Below, piece by piece: positions 45,627 through 54,991 of a stretch of DNA of 64,000 bases. The stretch covers positions 744,001 through 808,000 of the forward strand of contig NZ_JAIUCY010000001.1 of the NCBI RefSeq assembly GCF_020179755.1. Direction: 5' to 3'. The DNA is from Herbaspirillum sp. alder98. Its GTDB lineage: Bacteria > Pseudomonadota > Gammaproteobacteria > Burkholderiales > Burkholderiaceae_D. Below the pieces are notes generated by a model, which had not been told where the DNA came from, ran no database searches, and saw nothing but the letters and a program-made list of their open reading frames with translations. The position numbers and the translations under genes were made by a program. Within the stretch, counting starts at the first letter, position 1. Each line of letters starts with the position of its first letter.

Positions 45627-46661
45627 ATGCCACAACCCATCCCACCTGATCAATTGCAACCCGATTCACAAGTCAGCTCGCGCCGCCTGGGCGACAACGG
45701 CCCGCTGGTCTCCGCCATCGGCCTGGGTTGCATGGGCATGAGCGACTTCTATGCCGATCGCGACGACACCGAATCGCTGGCCACCATCGACCGCGCGCTG
45801 GAGCTGGGCGTGACCCTGCTCGACACGGCCGACATGTATGGTCCCTACACCAATGAAGAGCTGGTCGGCCGTGCCATCCGGGGACGCCGCGACAAGTTCT
45901 TCATCGCCACCAAGTTCGGCATCGTGCGCACACCCGGCGATGGCGCCGCGCGCGGCGTCGATGGCAGCCCCGCTTACATCCGCGCAGCGGTCGAAGGCAG
46001 CCTCAAGCGCCTGGGCATCGACACCATCGACCTGTATTACCAGCATCGGGTCGATCCCAACACGCCCATCGAAGTCACGGTGGGGATACTGTCGGACCTG
46101 GTGAAGGCCGGCAAGATCCGTCATATCGGCTTGTCCGAAGCCTCGGTGGAGACCATCGAGCGCGCCCACAAGGTGCACCCGATCACCGCCTTGCAGAGCG
46201 AGTATTCGCTATGGACCCGCGATCCCGAGCAGGACACGCTGGCCGCCTGCCGCCGCCTGGGCATCGGCTTCGTCGCCTATAGTCCGCTGGGACGGGGCTT
46301 TCTCACCGGCGCCATCGGCAAACCCGACGATCTGGCGAGCGATGACTTTCGCCGCAGCAACCCGCGTTTCGCGGCCGACAACTTCGATCGCAACATGGCG
46401 CTGGTGGAACAGGTCCGGCAACTGGCGCTGCGCAAGCAATGCACACCGGCCCAGCTGGCGCTGGCCTGGGTGCTGGCGCAAGACCCGCACATCGTGCCGA
46501 TTCCCGGCACCAAGCGCCGTCGTTACCTCGACGAAAACGCTGGCGCAGCCAGCGTCAAGCTCGACGCCGACGATCTCAAGAAGCTGGCCGATGTGTTTGC
46601 GCCGGGCGCGGTGGCCGGCGCACGTTATACCGAGGCCAGCATGAAACTGCTCAACGGTTGA
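45627..46661 (+). CDS. Aldo/keto reductase
   Basis: 344 aa from the ATG at 45627, six bases after CAGGA (an earlier ATG at 45603 overlaps the MerR stop). TIM-barrel NADPH oxidoreductase with the catalytic set visible: D in [15 protein letters not shown] with its tyrosine, K in FIATKFG and H in YYQHRVD. The C-terminal [13 protein letters not shown] motif binds NADPH. The pattern fits the YakC/AKR13-like group. With a MerR regulator of the electrophile-sensing type, aldehyde detoxification is the likely role. Confidence 0.93.
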   Translation: MPQPIPPDQLQPDSQVSSRRLGDNGPLVSAIGLGCMGMSDFYADRDDTESLATIDRALELGVTLLDTADMYGPYTNEELVGRAIRGRRDKFFIATKFGIVRTPGDGAARGVDGSPAYIRAAVEGSLKRLGIDTIDLYYQHRVDPNTPIEVTVGILSDLVKAGKIRHIGLSEASVETIERAHKVHPITALQSEYSLWTRDPEQDTLAACRRLGIGFVAYSPLGRGFLTGAIGKPDDLASDDFRRSNPRFAADNFDRNMALVEQVRQLALRKQCTPAQLALAWVLAQDPHIVPIPGTKRRRYLDENAGAASVKLDADDLKKLADVFAPGAVAGARYTEASMKLLNG

Positions 46662-46666
46662 GCCGT

Positions 46667-47341
46667 TCAATGCTGGGCGCGGTTGCGATGCTCCAGCCGC
46701 GACAGCCAGCGCACCAGCGGCCATAGCAGCATCAGGTACAACAACGCCGCCAGCACGATCGGCGACGGGTTGTACACCAGCGACTGGGCATCGCGCGCTA
46801 CCCGCAACAGCTCCGGCAAGGCGACCACGCTGGCGATGGTGGTCAGCTTGATGACTTCGATGCAATTCCCCACCAGGTCGGGCAAGGCGTTGCGGGTGGC
46901 CTGCGGCACCACCACATAGGCCAGCGCCTGCAGGCGCGACAGGCCGGTGGAGCGCGCCGCTTCCATCTGGCCGCGCGGGATGCTTTCGATACCGGCGCGA
47001 AACACTTCGGCAAAGTAGCTGGAGTTGTTGAACATGAAGCCGATCGCCACCGCCACCAGCTTGGGCAGGTCCAGCCCCAGGAAAGGCGCGCCGAAGTAGA
47101 TCAGGATCAGCAGCACCAGCGGCGGGAACGAGCGAAAGAAATCCACATACACCGCGACCGCAATGCGCACCGCGCGCGAGCCGCTCTGGGTCGCCAGCAA
47201 GGCCAGCGCCAGGCCCGACACGACACCAATCGGGATCACCAGCAGCGACAGCCACACGGTGGTCCACAATCCCCCCAGCAGGAAAGGCAATACCTCGCGG
47301 TAGACCTGCAGGTTGAAGAAATTCTGTAGCAAGGCTTCCAT
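46667..47341 (-). CDS. Polar amino acid ABC transporter permease 2
   Basis: 224 aa, HisM/GlnP type, with a first helix near 20-45 and the coupling motif QMEAARSTGLSRLQALAYVV. The start is 3 bp after the stop of permease 1. It is the last gene of the hydantoin-cluster operon; its stop is 5 bp from the convergent reductase gene. Confidence 0.93.
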   Translation of the reverse strand: MEALLQNFFNLQVYREVLPFLLGGLWTTVWLSLLVIPIGVVSGLALALLATQSGSRAVRIAVAVYVDFFRSFPPLVLLILIYFGAPFLGLDLPKLVAVAIGFMFNNSSYFAEVFRAGIESIPRGQMEAARSTGLSRLQALAYVVVPQATRNALPDLVGNCIEVIKLTTIASVVALPELLRVARDAQSLVYNPSPIVLAALLYLMLLWPLVRWLSRLEHRNRAQH

Positions 47342-47344
47342 GGT

Positions 47345-48016
47345 TCAGCGCTTCCAGCGCCAGCGGGTTTCGAGCCAGCGCGCAAACAGGACGACCGGGA
47401 TGAAGATCACCAGATAGGCCGCCGCTCCCAGCATCAGCGGCGTCGGGTTGCCGGCATTGCTGCTGGCCGCCTGTGCGGTATTGAGGATTTCGGACAAGGC
47501 CACCACCGAGCCCAGCGCAGTGTTCTTGGTGATCGAGATAACGCGATTGGTCAGCGGCGGCACCGCCATGCGCAGCGCCTGCGGCAACACCACCCACAGC
47601 ATGGTCTGGGTCCACGACAGGCCGGTCGAGCGCGCCGCTTCACGCTGTCCCTGCGGCAAGGCCAGGATACCGGCCCAGATGCTTTCCTCGGCATAGGCCG
47701 CCAGCACCAGCGACAGCGCCAGCCAGGTGGCGGTGAAGGACGACATCGACAGATCGATATACGGAAACGCGAAGAACAGCACGATGATCAGGATCAGCGG
47801 CGGCAGCGAGCGCATGATGTCGGCGAAGGCCACCACCGCCAGGCCCACGGCGCGCTGCCCGGTCGCGCGCAGCACCGCCAGCAGCAAGCCGAGCAACAGG
47901 CCGGCGGCGATCACCGCCAGGCTCAGCAACACGGTCACGCCCATGCCGCGCAGGATGTCCGGCCAGTAGCGGCCGGCGACCTCGGCGTTGAAGAAAGTGA
48001 AGATGAATTGCTGCAT
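47345..48016 (-). CDS. Polar amino acid ABC transporter permease 1
   Basis: 223 aa, HisQ/GlnP type, with about five membrane helices and the coupling motif QREAARSTGLSWTQTMLWVV. It pairs with permease 2 downstream. Confidence 0.93.
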   Translation of the reverse strand: MQQFIFTFFNAEVAGRYWPDILRGMGVTVLLSLAVIAAGLLLGLLLAVLRATGQRAVGLAVVAFADIMRSLPPLILIIVLFFAFPYIDLSMSSFTATWLALSLVLAAYAEESIWAGILALPQGQREAARSTGLSWTQTMLWVVLPQALRMAVPPLTNRVISITKNTALGSVVALSEILNTAQAASSNAGNPTPLMLGAAAYLVIFIPVVLFARWLETRWRWKR

Positions 48017-48030
48017 GTGGGTTCGCCGCC

Positions 48031-48786
48031 TCAGTGCTGGGCCTGCTGGCCCGAATAGCGCGACACGAAGGCCTTGGTGCGGGCCTGCTGCGGATCGCCG
48101 AAGATCTGCTCCGGGGCGCCCTCCTCGACGATCACGCCGCCATCCATGAACACCACCCGGTCGGCGGCAGCGCGGGCGAAAGCCATCTCGTGGGTCACCA
48201 CCAGCATGGTCATGCCGGCCTCGCGCAATTGACGCATGACCTGCAATACGCTGCCCACCAGTTCCGGATCGAGCGCGCTGGTAGGTTCATCGAACAACAT
48301 GACCTTGGGTTCCAGTGCAATGCCGCGGGCGATGCCCACCCGCTGCTGCTGCCCGCCCGACAACTGGCCGGGATAGGCGTCGATCTTGTCCAGCATGCCC
48401 ACCTGCTGCAAGGCCCGCCGTGCACGCACCAGCGCCTCGGCGTGCGGATGGCGCTGCACTTTCTTCAATGCCAGCATGACATTGCCCAGCACCGTCAGGT
48501 GCGGATACAGGTTGAATTGCTGGAACACCATGCCGATCTTCTGGCGCACCTGGTTCAGGTCGGTGCGCGCATGCATGATATCGACGCCGTCCACCACGAT
48601 CTGCCCGGCGCTGGGCTGTTCCAGCCGGTTGCAGCAGCGCAGCATGGTGCTCTTGCCCGACCCCGACGGGCCAATCACGCACACCAGCTGACCGGCGCGC
48701 ACGCGCAGGTCGATGCCACGCAGCACCTGGTTGCCGTCATAGGATTTATGCAGCCCGACGATTTCGAGGATGGGCGAAGCGATCAT
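48031..48786 (-). CDS. Polar amino acid ABC transporter ATP-binding protein (GlnQ/HisP type)
   Basis: 251 aa from the ATG at 48786, 8 bp after the binding-protein stop. Walker A GPSGSGKS, signature LSGGQQQR, Walker [13 protein letters not shown] and the switch VVTHEMAFA are intact. The length is normal for this family. Confidence 0.94.
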   Translation of the reverse strand: MIASPILEIVGLHKSYDGNQVLRGIDLRVRAGQLVCVIGPSGSGKSTMLRCCNRLEQPSAGQIVVDGVDIMHARTDLNQVRQKIGMVFQQFNLYPHLTVLGNVMLALKKVQRHPHAEALVRARRALQQVGMLDKIDAYPGQLSGGQQQRVGIARGIALEPKVMLFDEPTSALDPELVGSVLQVMRQLREAGMTMLVVTHEMAFARAAADRVVFMDGGVIVEEGAPEQIFGDPQQARTKAFVSRYSGQQAQH

Positions 48787-48794
48787 GGCTGCTC

Positions 48795-49652
48795 TCAGCT
48801 GCATTTAGGCGTGACCGGGGTCGGGTCGTAGCCATCCAGTCCCGGCACGCCCTGGCCCACGCCGACCTTGACCACGGTGGCGTCCGCCGCCGGGGTATAG
48901 CCGAACCACTTCTGGGCGATCTTGCCCAGCGTGCCATCCTGCTTCATGCACTTCAGGGCGTTGCCGGCGGCGTCACGCCCGGCACGGTCGTCGAGCCGGA
49001 AAGCCAGCGCCCACACCAGGCCGGTCTTGATGGTGAGCGTGGTCTGCACCGCAGGATTCTGCTTGGCGGCCCAGGCGGCGACGGTGCTGCCGGCCAGGTT
49101 GGCCTCGGCCCGGCCCGATTGCACCGCCTGCACGGCGTCGGCATTGTTGCCATAGACGTCATACTTGAAACCGTATTTGCCGGCATTATCCTTGGCCCAG
49201 ATCTCGTAGGCCGACCCCTTGTTGACCGAGATCGTCTTGCCCTTCAAATCCTCCAGCGCGTGGATCGGCGCGGCGCCCTTCTTGATGACGAAGGTGTAGT
49301 CGGTGTCGAGATAGCCTTCGGTAAACAACATGCTCTTGGCGCGCTCGGGCGTGGCCGTCACCGGCGCCAGCACGAAGTCATATTTCTTGGCATTCAGCCC
49401 CGGCACCAGTCCCGAGAACTCGGTGCCCTCGATCTCGATCTTGCGCCCCAGGCGACGCGCCAGCTCTTCGCCCAGGTCGATATTGAAACCCTGCAGGCCG
49501 CCGCCCAGCTTGACCATGGCATGCGGCGCAAAGGTAGCGTCGACGCCAGTCTTGAGTGGCCCCGTTTGCGCCAGGGCACAGGTGGCGGCCAGCGACATGA
49601 CGGCGGCCAGCGCCAGTTGGGAACACTTCAGCGACAACTTGGACGAAATCAT
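48795..49652 (-). CDS. Polar amino acid ABC solute-binding protein
   Basis: 285 aa behind CAGGAGTG. Signal peptide, residues 1-28 (cleavage after CALA). The family 3 body is recognisable ([46 protein letters not shown]). Placement right after the hydantoinase and carbamoylase genes suggests import of a hydantoin, a carbamoyl amino acid or the matching amino acid. Confidence 0.92.
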   Translation of the reverse strand: MISSKLSLKCSQLALAAVMSLAATCALAQTGPLKTGVDATFAPHAMVKLGGGLQGFNIDLGEELARRLGRKIEIEGTEFSGLVPGLNAKKYDFVLAPVTATPERAKSMLFTEGYLDTDYTFVIKKGAAPIHALEDLKGKTISVNKGSAYEIWAKDNAGKYGFKYDVYGNNADAVQAVQSGRAEANLAGSTVAAWAAKQNPAVQTTLTIKTGLVWALAFRLDDRAGRDAAGNALKCMKQDGTLGKIAQKWFGYTPAADATVVKVGVGQGVPGLDGYDPTPVTPKCS

Positions 49653-49656
49653 TTCT

Positions 49657-50622
49657 TCACTCCTGTGTGGAAAGATCGGACGGGGTTAGCGGTGCGCCGG
49701 CGCCGGTGCGCTCGACGATCAGGCGGTAATGCTCGGGACGGCGATGCTTGGCAAAATTGAAGACGTGTTCGAGGAAGGTTTCGCCCAGGCCGAGGTCGCA
49801 GTTGGCGAAGATCACTTCGTCCTCTTCGCCCTGCGCCTGCGCTACGATCTCGCCGGTGGGCGCGACGATGGCCGAGCCGCCGATCATGTGGAAGCCATCT
49901 TCCGCGCCGCACTTGGCGGCGGCCGCCACCCACAGCCCGTTCTGGTAGGCGTTGGCCTGCAGCGACAGCAGGTGATGGAACATGCGCAGGTGCGGCGGCT
50001 CGCTCCAATGGATGTTCCACGATGGCGTGTTATAGCCCAGCACCACCAGCCGCGCGCTCTGCAGGCTCATGACGCGATAGGTCTCGGGCCAGCGGCGGTC
50101 ATTGCACAGGCACTGGCCGATGCGGGTGCCCAGCATGTCGCTCACGCCAAAGCCATCGTTGCCGACCTCGAAGTATTTTTTCTCGAGATGCTGGAACGGC
50201 GCATCTGGCTTGTGATCGCTGTGGCCGGGCAAATGGATCTTGCGATAGCGGGCCACGATCCTGGCATGCTCGTCGACCAGTATCGAACTGTTATAGCGAT
50301 GGCCGTCTGGGGTCAGTTCGGCGTAGCCGAGGTAGAAGCCCACCTTCAATTGCGCCGCCAGTTCGAACAGGGGACGCGTCTCGGGGCCGGGCATCTCGGC
50401 TTCGAAGAAACGGGCATTGACCTCGGCCTCGTCCTCCATCCAGTAGCGCGGGAAGAACGTGGTCAGCGCCAGTTCCGGAAACACCACCATCCGGGCCCCA
50501 CGCGAGGCTGCCTCGCGCAACATCTCGATCAGCCGCGCCACTACGATGCGACGGTCATCGGCCAGGTGTACCGGCCCCATCTGCGCCACCGCCAGGCCGA
50601 AGCGCTGCTTGTCTGCGTTCAT
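49657..50622 (-). CDS. N-carbamoyl-D-amino acid hydrolase (nitrilase superfamily)
   Basis: 321 aa from the ATG at 50622, 2 bp after the hydantoinase stop; the ATG at 50640 has a better Shine-Dalgarno (AAGGGA) and would add 6 residues. The catalytic triad is visible: E50 in VFPELALTTFFPRY, K128 in YRKIHLPGH and C173 in CLCNDRRWPE. Those exact surroundings (LALTTFFPR, CNDRRWPET, SFHHLLS-like FHHLLSLQANAYQNG) match D-carbamoylases of Agrobacterium type. It removes the carbamoyl group from N-carbamoyl-D-amino acids, giving the D-amino acid, CO2 and ammonia in the cytoplasm. Confidence 0.92.
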   Translation of the reverse strand: MNADKQRFGLAVAQMGPVHLADDRRIVVARLIEMLREAASRGARMVVFPELALTTFFPRYWMEDEAEVNARFFEAEMPGPETRPLFELAAQLKVGFYLGYAELTPDGHRYNSSILVDEHARIVARYRKIHLPGHSDHKPDAPFQHLEKKYFEVGNDGFGVSDMLGTRIGQCLCNDRRWPETYRVMSLQSARLVVLGYNTPSWNIHWSEPPHLRMFHHLLSLQANAYQNGLWVAAAAKCGAEDGFHMIGGSAIVAPTGEIVAQAQGEEDEVIFANCDLGLGETFLEHVFNFAKHRRPEHYRLIVERTGAGAPLTPSDLSTQE

Positions 50623-50624
50623 GT

Positions 50625-52097
50625 TCAATTCTCGTCCCATGCTTTTCCCTTGAGGCCGAGCAAACCCGGCAAATGACTGCGCGCCGACTTGCGCGCGATA
50701 CTGGCCGGTTCCGGACACTGCCGGGCGATGTAGCGCCCCGAGCCGCGCTCGACCCTGAGTTCACCGTCGCTGACGACCACCCGTCCACGGCTGAGCACGG
50801 TCTCGGGCCAGCCGGTGATCTGCCGCCCTTCATAGGGCGTGTAGCCGACGTTGTCATGCAGCATGGCGGCCGTGATGGTTTGCTGGCGCTGCGGGTCCCA
50901 GATGACGATATCGGCATCCAGCCCTTCAGCCAGGTTGCCCTTGCAATGCGACAGGCCATACATGTGGGCATGGTTGGTGGCCGTCAGTTGCACGAATTCG
51001 TTGATGCTGATGCGCCCGCCCAGCACGCCTTCCGAAAACAGCAGCGGCAGACGCAACTCGATGCCGGGCACGCCGTTGGCCATTTCCTTGAAGGTGGTGT
51101 CCTCGCCACGCGGCAGCTTGCCGCTTTCGTCGAAGCGATACGGCGCATGATCCGACGAGTACATGCCCAGCGTGCCATCCTTCAGGCCAGCCCATACCGC
51201 TTCCTGGGCATTGGCGTCGCGCGGCGGCGGGCTGCAGCAATACTTGGCGCCTTCCACCCCGGGCAGGTCGATATCCTCGGCGGTCAGGAACAGGTATTGC
51301 GGACAGCTCTCGGCAAAGATCTGCGCGCCCAGCAACTTGGCGGCGCGAATGGTCTGCACCGTCTCGGCGCCGGCCACGTGAACGATCAATACCGGCACGC
51401 CGATCAGGCGCGACAGCGCGATAGCGCGGTTGCTGGCTTCGGCTTCGGCCAGCGGATCGTGCGCGACGGCATGGAATTTGGGTGCGGTGTGGCCCTGGTC
51501 CAGCAGGCGCGAAGCCAGCCAGCGGATCATGTCGTGGTTCTCGGCATGGATCATCACCAGCGCACCTTCGCGCCCGGCCAGCGCCATCACGTCCAGCAAC
51601 TGGTAGTCGTCCAGCTTCAAGGCGTTGTAGGTCATGTAGACCTTGAGCGAGGTGATGCCCTCGCGGATCGCCTGCGGCAGGTCGTGTTGCAGCGCCTGCT
51701 CATCGGGATCGGCCAGGATCAGGTGAAAGCCGTAATCGATCACGGCCTTTTCGCGTGCGCGCCGGGCGTAATCCGAGATCACATCGGGAATCCGGTTGCC
51801 GCGATGCTGGGCCGCGAACGGGATGATGGTGGTGGTGCCGCCGAAGGCCGCCGACACGGTGCCCGAGTAGAAATCGTCGGCGCACATCATGCCCATGCCG
51901 GACAACTGTTCGATGTGGCAGTGGCTGTCGATGCCGCCGGGCAGCACCCAGCGACCGCTGGCATCGATGTCTTGGCGTCCGGCCGGCAAGTCGCGCGCGA
52001 TCTTCACGATCACGCCATCCTTGACGCCGATGTCGGCCACGAAGGTGTCGCGATCGGTAGAGATGCGACCGCCGCGAATGGTGAGGTCAAAGTCCAT
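50625..52097 (-). CDS. Hydantoinase/dihydropyrimidinase
   Basis: 490 aa from the ATG at 52097 after GAGGAG (a GTG six bases earlier is too close to that site). Cyclic amidohydrolase with the complete binuclear zinc site: H59-C-H61, carbamylated K152 in SLKVYMTY, H185 in IHAEN, a histidine in HVAGAE and the aspartate in SSDHAPY. It opens hydantoins or dihydropyrimidines to N-carbamoyl acids. The adjacent D-carbamoylase and hydantoin racemase argue for a D-hydantoinase rather than pyrimidine breakdown. Confidence 0.93.
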   Translation of the reverse strand: MDFDLTIRGGRISTDRDTFVADIGVKDGVIVKIARDLPAGRQDIDASGRWVLPGGIDSHCHIEQLSGMGMMCADDFYSGTVSAAFGGTTTIIPFAAQHRGNRIPDVISDYARRAREKAVIDYGFHLILADPDEQALQHDLPQAIREGITSLKVYMTYNALKLDDYQLLDVMALAGREGALVMIHAENHDMIRWLASRLLDQGHTAPKFHAVAHDPLAEAEASNRAIALSRLIGVPVLIVHVAGAETVQTIRAAKLLGAQIFAESCPQYLFLTAEDIDLPGVEGAKYCCSPPPRDANAQEAVWAGLKDGTLGMYSSDHAPYRFDESGKLPRGEDTTFKEMANGVPGIELRLPLLFSEGVLGGRISINEFVQLTATNHAHMYGLSHCKGNLAEGLDADIVIWDPQRQQTITAAMLHDNVGYTPYEGRQITGWPETVLSRGRVVVSDGELRVERGSGRYIARQCPEPASIARKSARSHLPGLLGLKGKAWDEN

Positions 52098-52106
52098 CAG
52101 CACTCC

Positions 52107-52886
52107 TCAATAGGTACCCGGATAGGCGCCGCCGTCCATCAGCAGGTTCTGCCCGGTGACGAAGCCGGCCCGGGCGCTGCACAGCCAGGCGCAGGCATCA
52201 CCGAATTCGTCCGGATGGCCGAAGCGACCAGCCGGGTTGGCGGCACGACGCGCCGCCAGTATCTCGTCGGCGCTCTTGCCGCTGGCGCGGGCGCTGGCGG
52301 CGGCCGTGGTCAACAGGCGGTCGGTCTCGAACGGCCCTGGCAGCAGGTTGTTGATGGTGACGTTGCGTGCCACCGTAGTGCGCGCCAGGCCGGCGACGAA
52401 ACCGGTCAGTCCGGAACGGGCGCCGTTGGACAATCCCAGGATATCGATCGGTGCCTTGACCGCGCCCGAGGTGATGTTGACGATGCGCCCGAAGCCGCGC
52501 GCCATCATGCCGTCGACGGTGGCCTTGATCAGTTCGATGGGCGTGAGCATGTTGGCGTCGATGGCGGCGATCCAGTCTTCGCGCGACCACTCGCGAAAGT
52601 CGCCCGGCTTGGGGCCGCCGGCGTTGGTCACCAGGATATCGGGCTGGGGGCACGCCGCCAGCGCCAGTGCCCGGCCCTCGGCGGTGGTGATGTCGCCGAC
52701 CACGGTGCGGATGGTGGCGCCGGTCTGTTCACGGATGCGTTGCGCGGCCGCCTCCAGCACTTCGCCGCCGCGCGCGGTCATGGTCACGGCCACGCCTTCG
52801 CGCGCCAGCGACGCGGCGCAGGCCAGGCCCAGCCCCTTGCTCGATGCGCACACCAGTGCGGTGCGTCCTGCGATACCCAGATCCAT
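52107..52886 (-). CDS. SDR-family oxidoreductase lacking the YxxxK motif
   Basis: 259 aa behind AAGGGG. NAD(P)-binding CASSKGLGLA and NAGG are present, and the active-site serine lies in NITSGAV. Where classical SDRs have YxxxK, this one reads LSNGARSGL, so the catalytic tyrosine is missing and lysine is replaced by arginine. Atypical SDRs of this kind exist, often annotated as 3-oxoacyl-ACP reductases, without proven activity. It may have a different chemistry or a binding role in the hydantoin operon. Confidence 0.88.
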   Translation of the reverse strand: MDLGIAGRTALVCASSKGLGLACAASLAREGVAVTMTARGGEVLEAAAQRIREQTGATIRTVVGDITTAEGRALALAACPQPDILVTNAGGPKPGDFREWSREDWIAAIDANMLTPIELIKATVDGMMARGFGRIVNITSGAVKAPIDILGLSNGARSGLTGFVAGLARTTVARNVTINNLLPGPFETDRLLTTAAASARASGKSADEILAARRAANPAGRFGHPDEFGDACAWLCSARAGFVTGQNLLMDGGAYPGTY

Positions 52887-52895
52887 GTCGTCCCC

Positions 52896-53828
52896 TTATT
52901 CGATGACCAGCGCGCCGCGCTGGTCCAGCGACAGGCCGACGCGGGCGATCACGCCCTCCAGTTCGCGTTCGGTCTCGGGGTCGATGCGCATCCCGGGCGA
53001 GCGGATCGCGTCGCTCGAGATCACGCCGCGCTTGCGGTAGACATACTTGCGCAGCGACAGGCCGATCTTGGGCTGGAACTCGTAGCGGATCAGCGGGCAA
53101 TATTTGTCGAACGTGGCGGCGGCGCCCGCGAGGTCGCCGGCGGCAAACTTCCGGTGGATGCGCACCAGGATCTCGGGAAACGCAAAGCCGGTCATGGTGC
53201 CGACTGCGCCGCGTTGCAGTTCTTCCAGGAAGTACACGCCGCCGAGACCGCCGAAGATGCGCATGGATTCACCGGCCAGATCGCGGATGCGGCTGATCTT
53301 CTGGCCCACCGGGGGCTCTTCCATCTTGATGAAATTGACGCCGCCCTCGCGCCCCAGCCGGGCAATCACCTCGGCCTTGATTTCGGTGCCGAACGAGTCC
53401 GGGAAGTCGTGGATCACCACCGGAATGTCGAGCACGGCGGCGAGCGACTTGTAATAGTCGAACTGCACCGCATCGGAGGCGTTGTCGAGGGGCGCGGCAA
53501 ATACCGCTGCCGCGCCCGCCTGGGCCGCTTCCTGCGCCTGTTCGATGGCGCCGGCCAGGCCCAGGGCGCGCACGCCCACCCACACCGGCACGCGACCGGC
53601 TGCGCACCTGACGAAGGTCTCGGCCACGGCGCGCCGTTCGGCATTGGACAACTTGTGCGCCTCGCCCAGGAAGCCCAGGATGGCCAGGCCCGATACGCCC
53701 GCCTCGATCTGGAAATCGACCAGCGTGGCGATGCTGCCGAGGTCGAGCGAACCATCGGCGAAGAAAGGCGTGGGGCAGATCGTATAGACGCCACGCGCGG
53801 TGGACAGCGATGCGTTGGAATGGGACAT
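52896..53828 (-). CDS. Dihydrodipicolinate synthase/N-acetylneuraminate lyase family protein
   Basis: 310 aa. Class I aldolase fold with the Schiff-base lysine K168 in FIKMEEPP. The usual tyrosine motif (YNxP) is replaced by H140-D-F-P143, so it is not a DapA enzyme for lysine synthesis. Members of this family cleave or condense 2-oxo acids. It is the first gene of the minus-strand operon, 10 bp ahead of the SDR gene, and probably acts on a breakdown product of the imported compound. Confidence 0.88.
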   Translation of the reverse strand: MSHSNASLSTARGVYTICPTPFFADGSLDLGSIATLVDFQIEAGVSGLAILGFLGEAHKLSNAERRAVAETFVRCAAGRVPVWVGVRALGLAGAIEQAQEAAQAGAAAVFAAPLDNASDAVQFDYYKSLAAVLDIPVVIHDFPDSFGTEIKAEVIARLGREGGVNFIKMEEPPVGQKISRIRDLAGESMRIFGGLGGVYFLEELQRGAVGTMTGFAFPEILVRIHRKFAAGDLAGAAATFDKYCPLIRYEFQPKIGLSLRKYVYRKRGVISSDAIRSPGMRIDPETERELEGVIARVGLSLDQRGALVIE

Positions 53829-53934
53829 GAAGTTTCCGTAATGACGATGACAAGGTGAACCGGCGAGCGGTCAGATTGAAATTCATTGTGGTGGAGGGCC
53901 GGGGTCCTGTCGCTTTCCTTTTTGTGCGCAATCC

Positions 53935-53949
53935 TTAACCTGCTGTTAA
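53935..53949. promoter_or_regulatory. TTAAC-N5-GTTAA dyad ahead of the hydantoin operon
   Basis: A perfect dyad about 107 bp upstream of the first gene of the operon and overlapping the LysR stop codon. The same half-sites and spacing recur at 54895-54908 in the LysR/racemase promoter region. Confidence 0.55.
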
Positions 53950-54878
53950 TGCCCGACGGCCTTCTCAGTCGACGGCAAGCCGTAGCCCTGCGCCTGCACC
54001 AATTGGCGCAACTCGCCGATGAAGGCCTGGGTCAGCTGCGACAAAGGTTCCAGTCGCATGTGCACCAAGTTGGCCTGCAGGATGGGCGCGCGCGCCACCG
54101 GCCGCACCACCATCTGGCTGCTGCCGGCCCAGCTGCGCACCGAGAACTCATCCACCAGCGCCACCCCGGCGCCCATCTGCACCAGCGAGCAGGCGTTCTG
54201 GGGCGAGCCCACTTCCATGAAGGGCCGCAACGGTTCTTCCTCGGCCTGGTAGAAGCGCCCCACGATCCCGCCGAAAGGCGAGTCGCGATCATAGGCAATC
54301 AGCGGAAACGGCCGCAGGTCGGCCAGCGTCAGCGTGCCGCGCCGGGTAAGCTCGTGGTTATAGGGCAGCACGCAGACCAGGCGATTGCTGCACAGGGGCG
54401 TGACATCCAGGTTGGGATGTTCCATGGGCAGGATGATGATGCCGAGATCGGCCTGGCGATTGAGCAGGCGTTCCTTCAGATAGCCGTAGCTGAGGCAATG
54501 GAAGCTCAGCTTGACCTCGGGATGATGGCTGCGAAACAGCGTCAGCGCCTGCGGAATGAGCATCTGGCCGATGCTGGGGCTGGAGACGATGTTGAGAATG
54601 CCGCTGCGATTGTCGGCCAGGTCGGTGGCCAGTTCGTTCACGCGCTGCACCGCCTGGTAGACGCTCTCGACCTCATGGAACAGCTTCTTGGCTTCCGGGG
54701 TGGCATACAGCCGCCCCTTGATGCGTTCGAACAGCGCAAAGCCGACCCGCTGCTCGGTATGCGACAACAGCCGGCTGACCGCGGGCTGCGAGACGAACAG
54801 CAATTGCGACGCACCGCTGATGGAGCCGGTGATCATCACCGCACGGAAGATTTCGATCTGACGCAGGTTCAATGCCAT
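53946..54878 (-). CDS. LysR-family regulator of the hydantoin cluster
   Basis: 310 aa from the ATG at 54878 (MALNLRQIEIFRAVM); the longer frame overlaps the promoter region. Winged helix-turn-helix at residues 1-60 (GASQLLFVSQPAVSRLLSH), effector domain at about 90-295. It is divergent from the racemase gene and directly upstream of the catabolic operon; matching dyads in both promoter regions suggest it controls both arms. Confidence 0.92.
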   Translation of the reverse strand: MALNLRQIEIFRAVMITGSISGASQLLFVSQPAVSRLLSHTEQRVGFALFERIKGRLYATPEAKKLFHEVESVYQAVQRVNELATDLADNRSGILNIVSSPSIGQMLIPQALTLFRSHHPEVKLSFHCLSYGYLKERLLNRQADLGIIILPMEHPNLDVTPLCSNRLVCVLPYNHELTRRGTLTLADLRPFPLIAYDRDSPFGGIVGRFYQAEEEPLRPFMEVGSPQNACSLVQMGAGVALVDEFSVRSWAGSSQMVVRPVARAPILQANLVHMRLEPLSQLTQAFIGELRQLVQAQGYGLPSTEKAVGH

Positions 54879-54894
54879 GAGTCGCCACCATGCA

Positions 54895-54908
54895 TAACAG
54901 GATGTTAA
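54895..54908. promoter_or_regulatory. TAAC-N5-GTTAA dyad between LysR and racemase genes
   Basis: Lies 17 bp upstream of the LysR start and about 85 bp upstream of the racemase start. It is likely the regulator's own site. Confidence 0.55.
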
Positions 54909-54991
54909 GGGGAACCGACAAATGAGCAAGGAGCATGCCCAGCGGCCTGGGGTAGAGTTGTCGCATCCCCCGGCCCAACCGCACAACGCCC

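Noticed and set aside
50673-53858. Very long plus-strand open frame (over 1000 codons) opposite the hydantoinase, SDR and DHDPS-like genes
   Set aside because: It is antisense to three well-supported genes, has no recognisable motif, and such frames arise from GC-rich codon bias.
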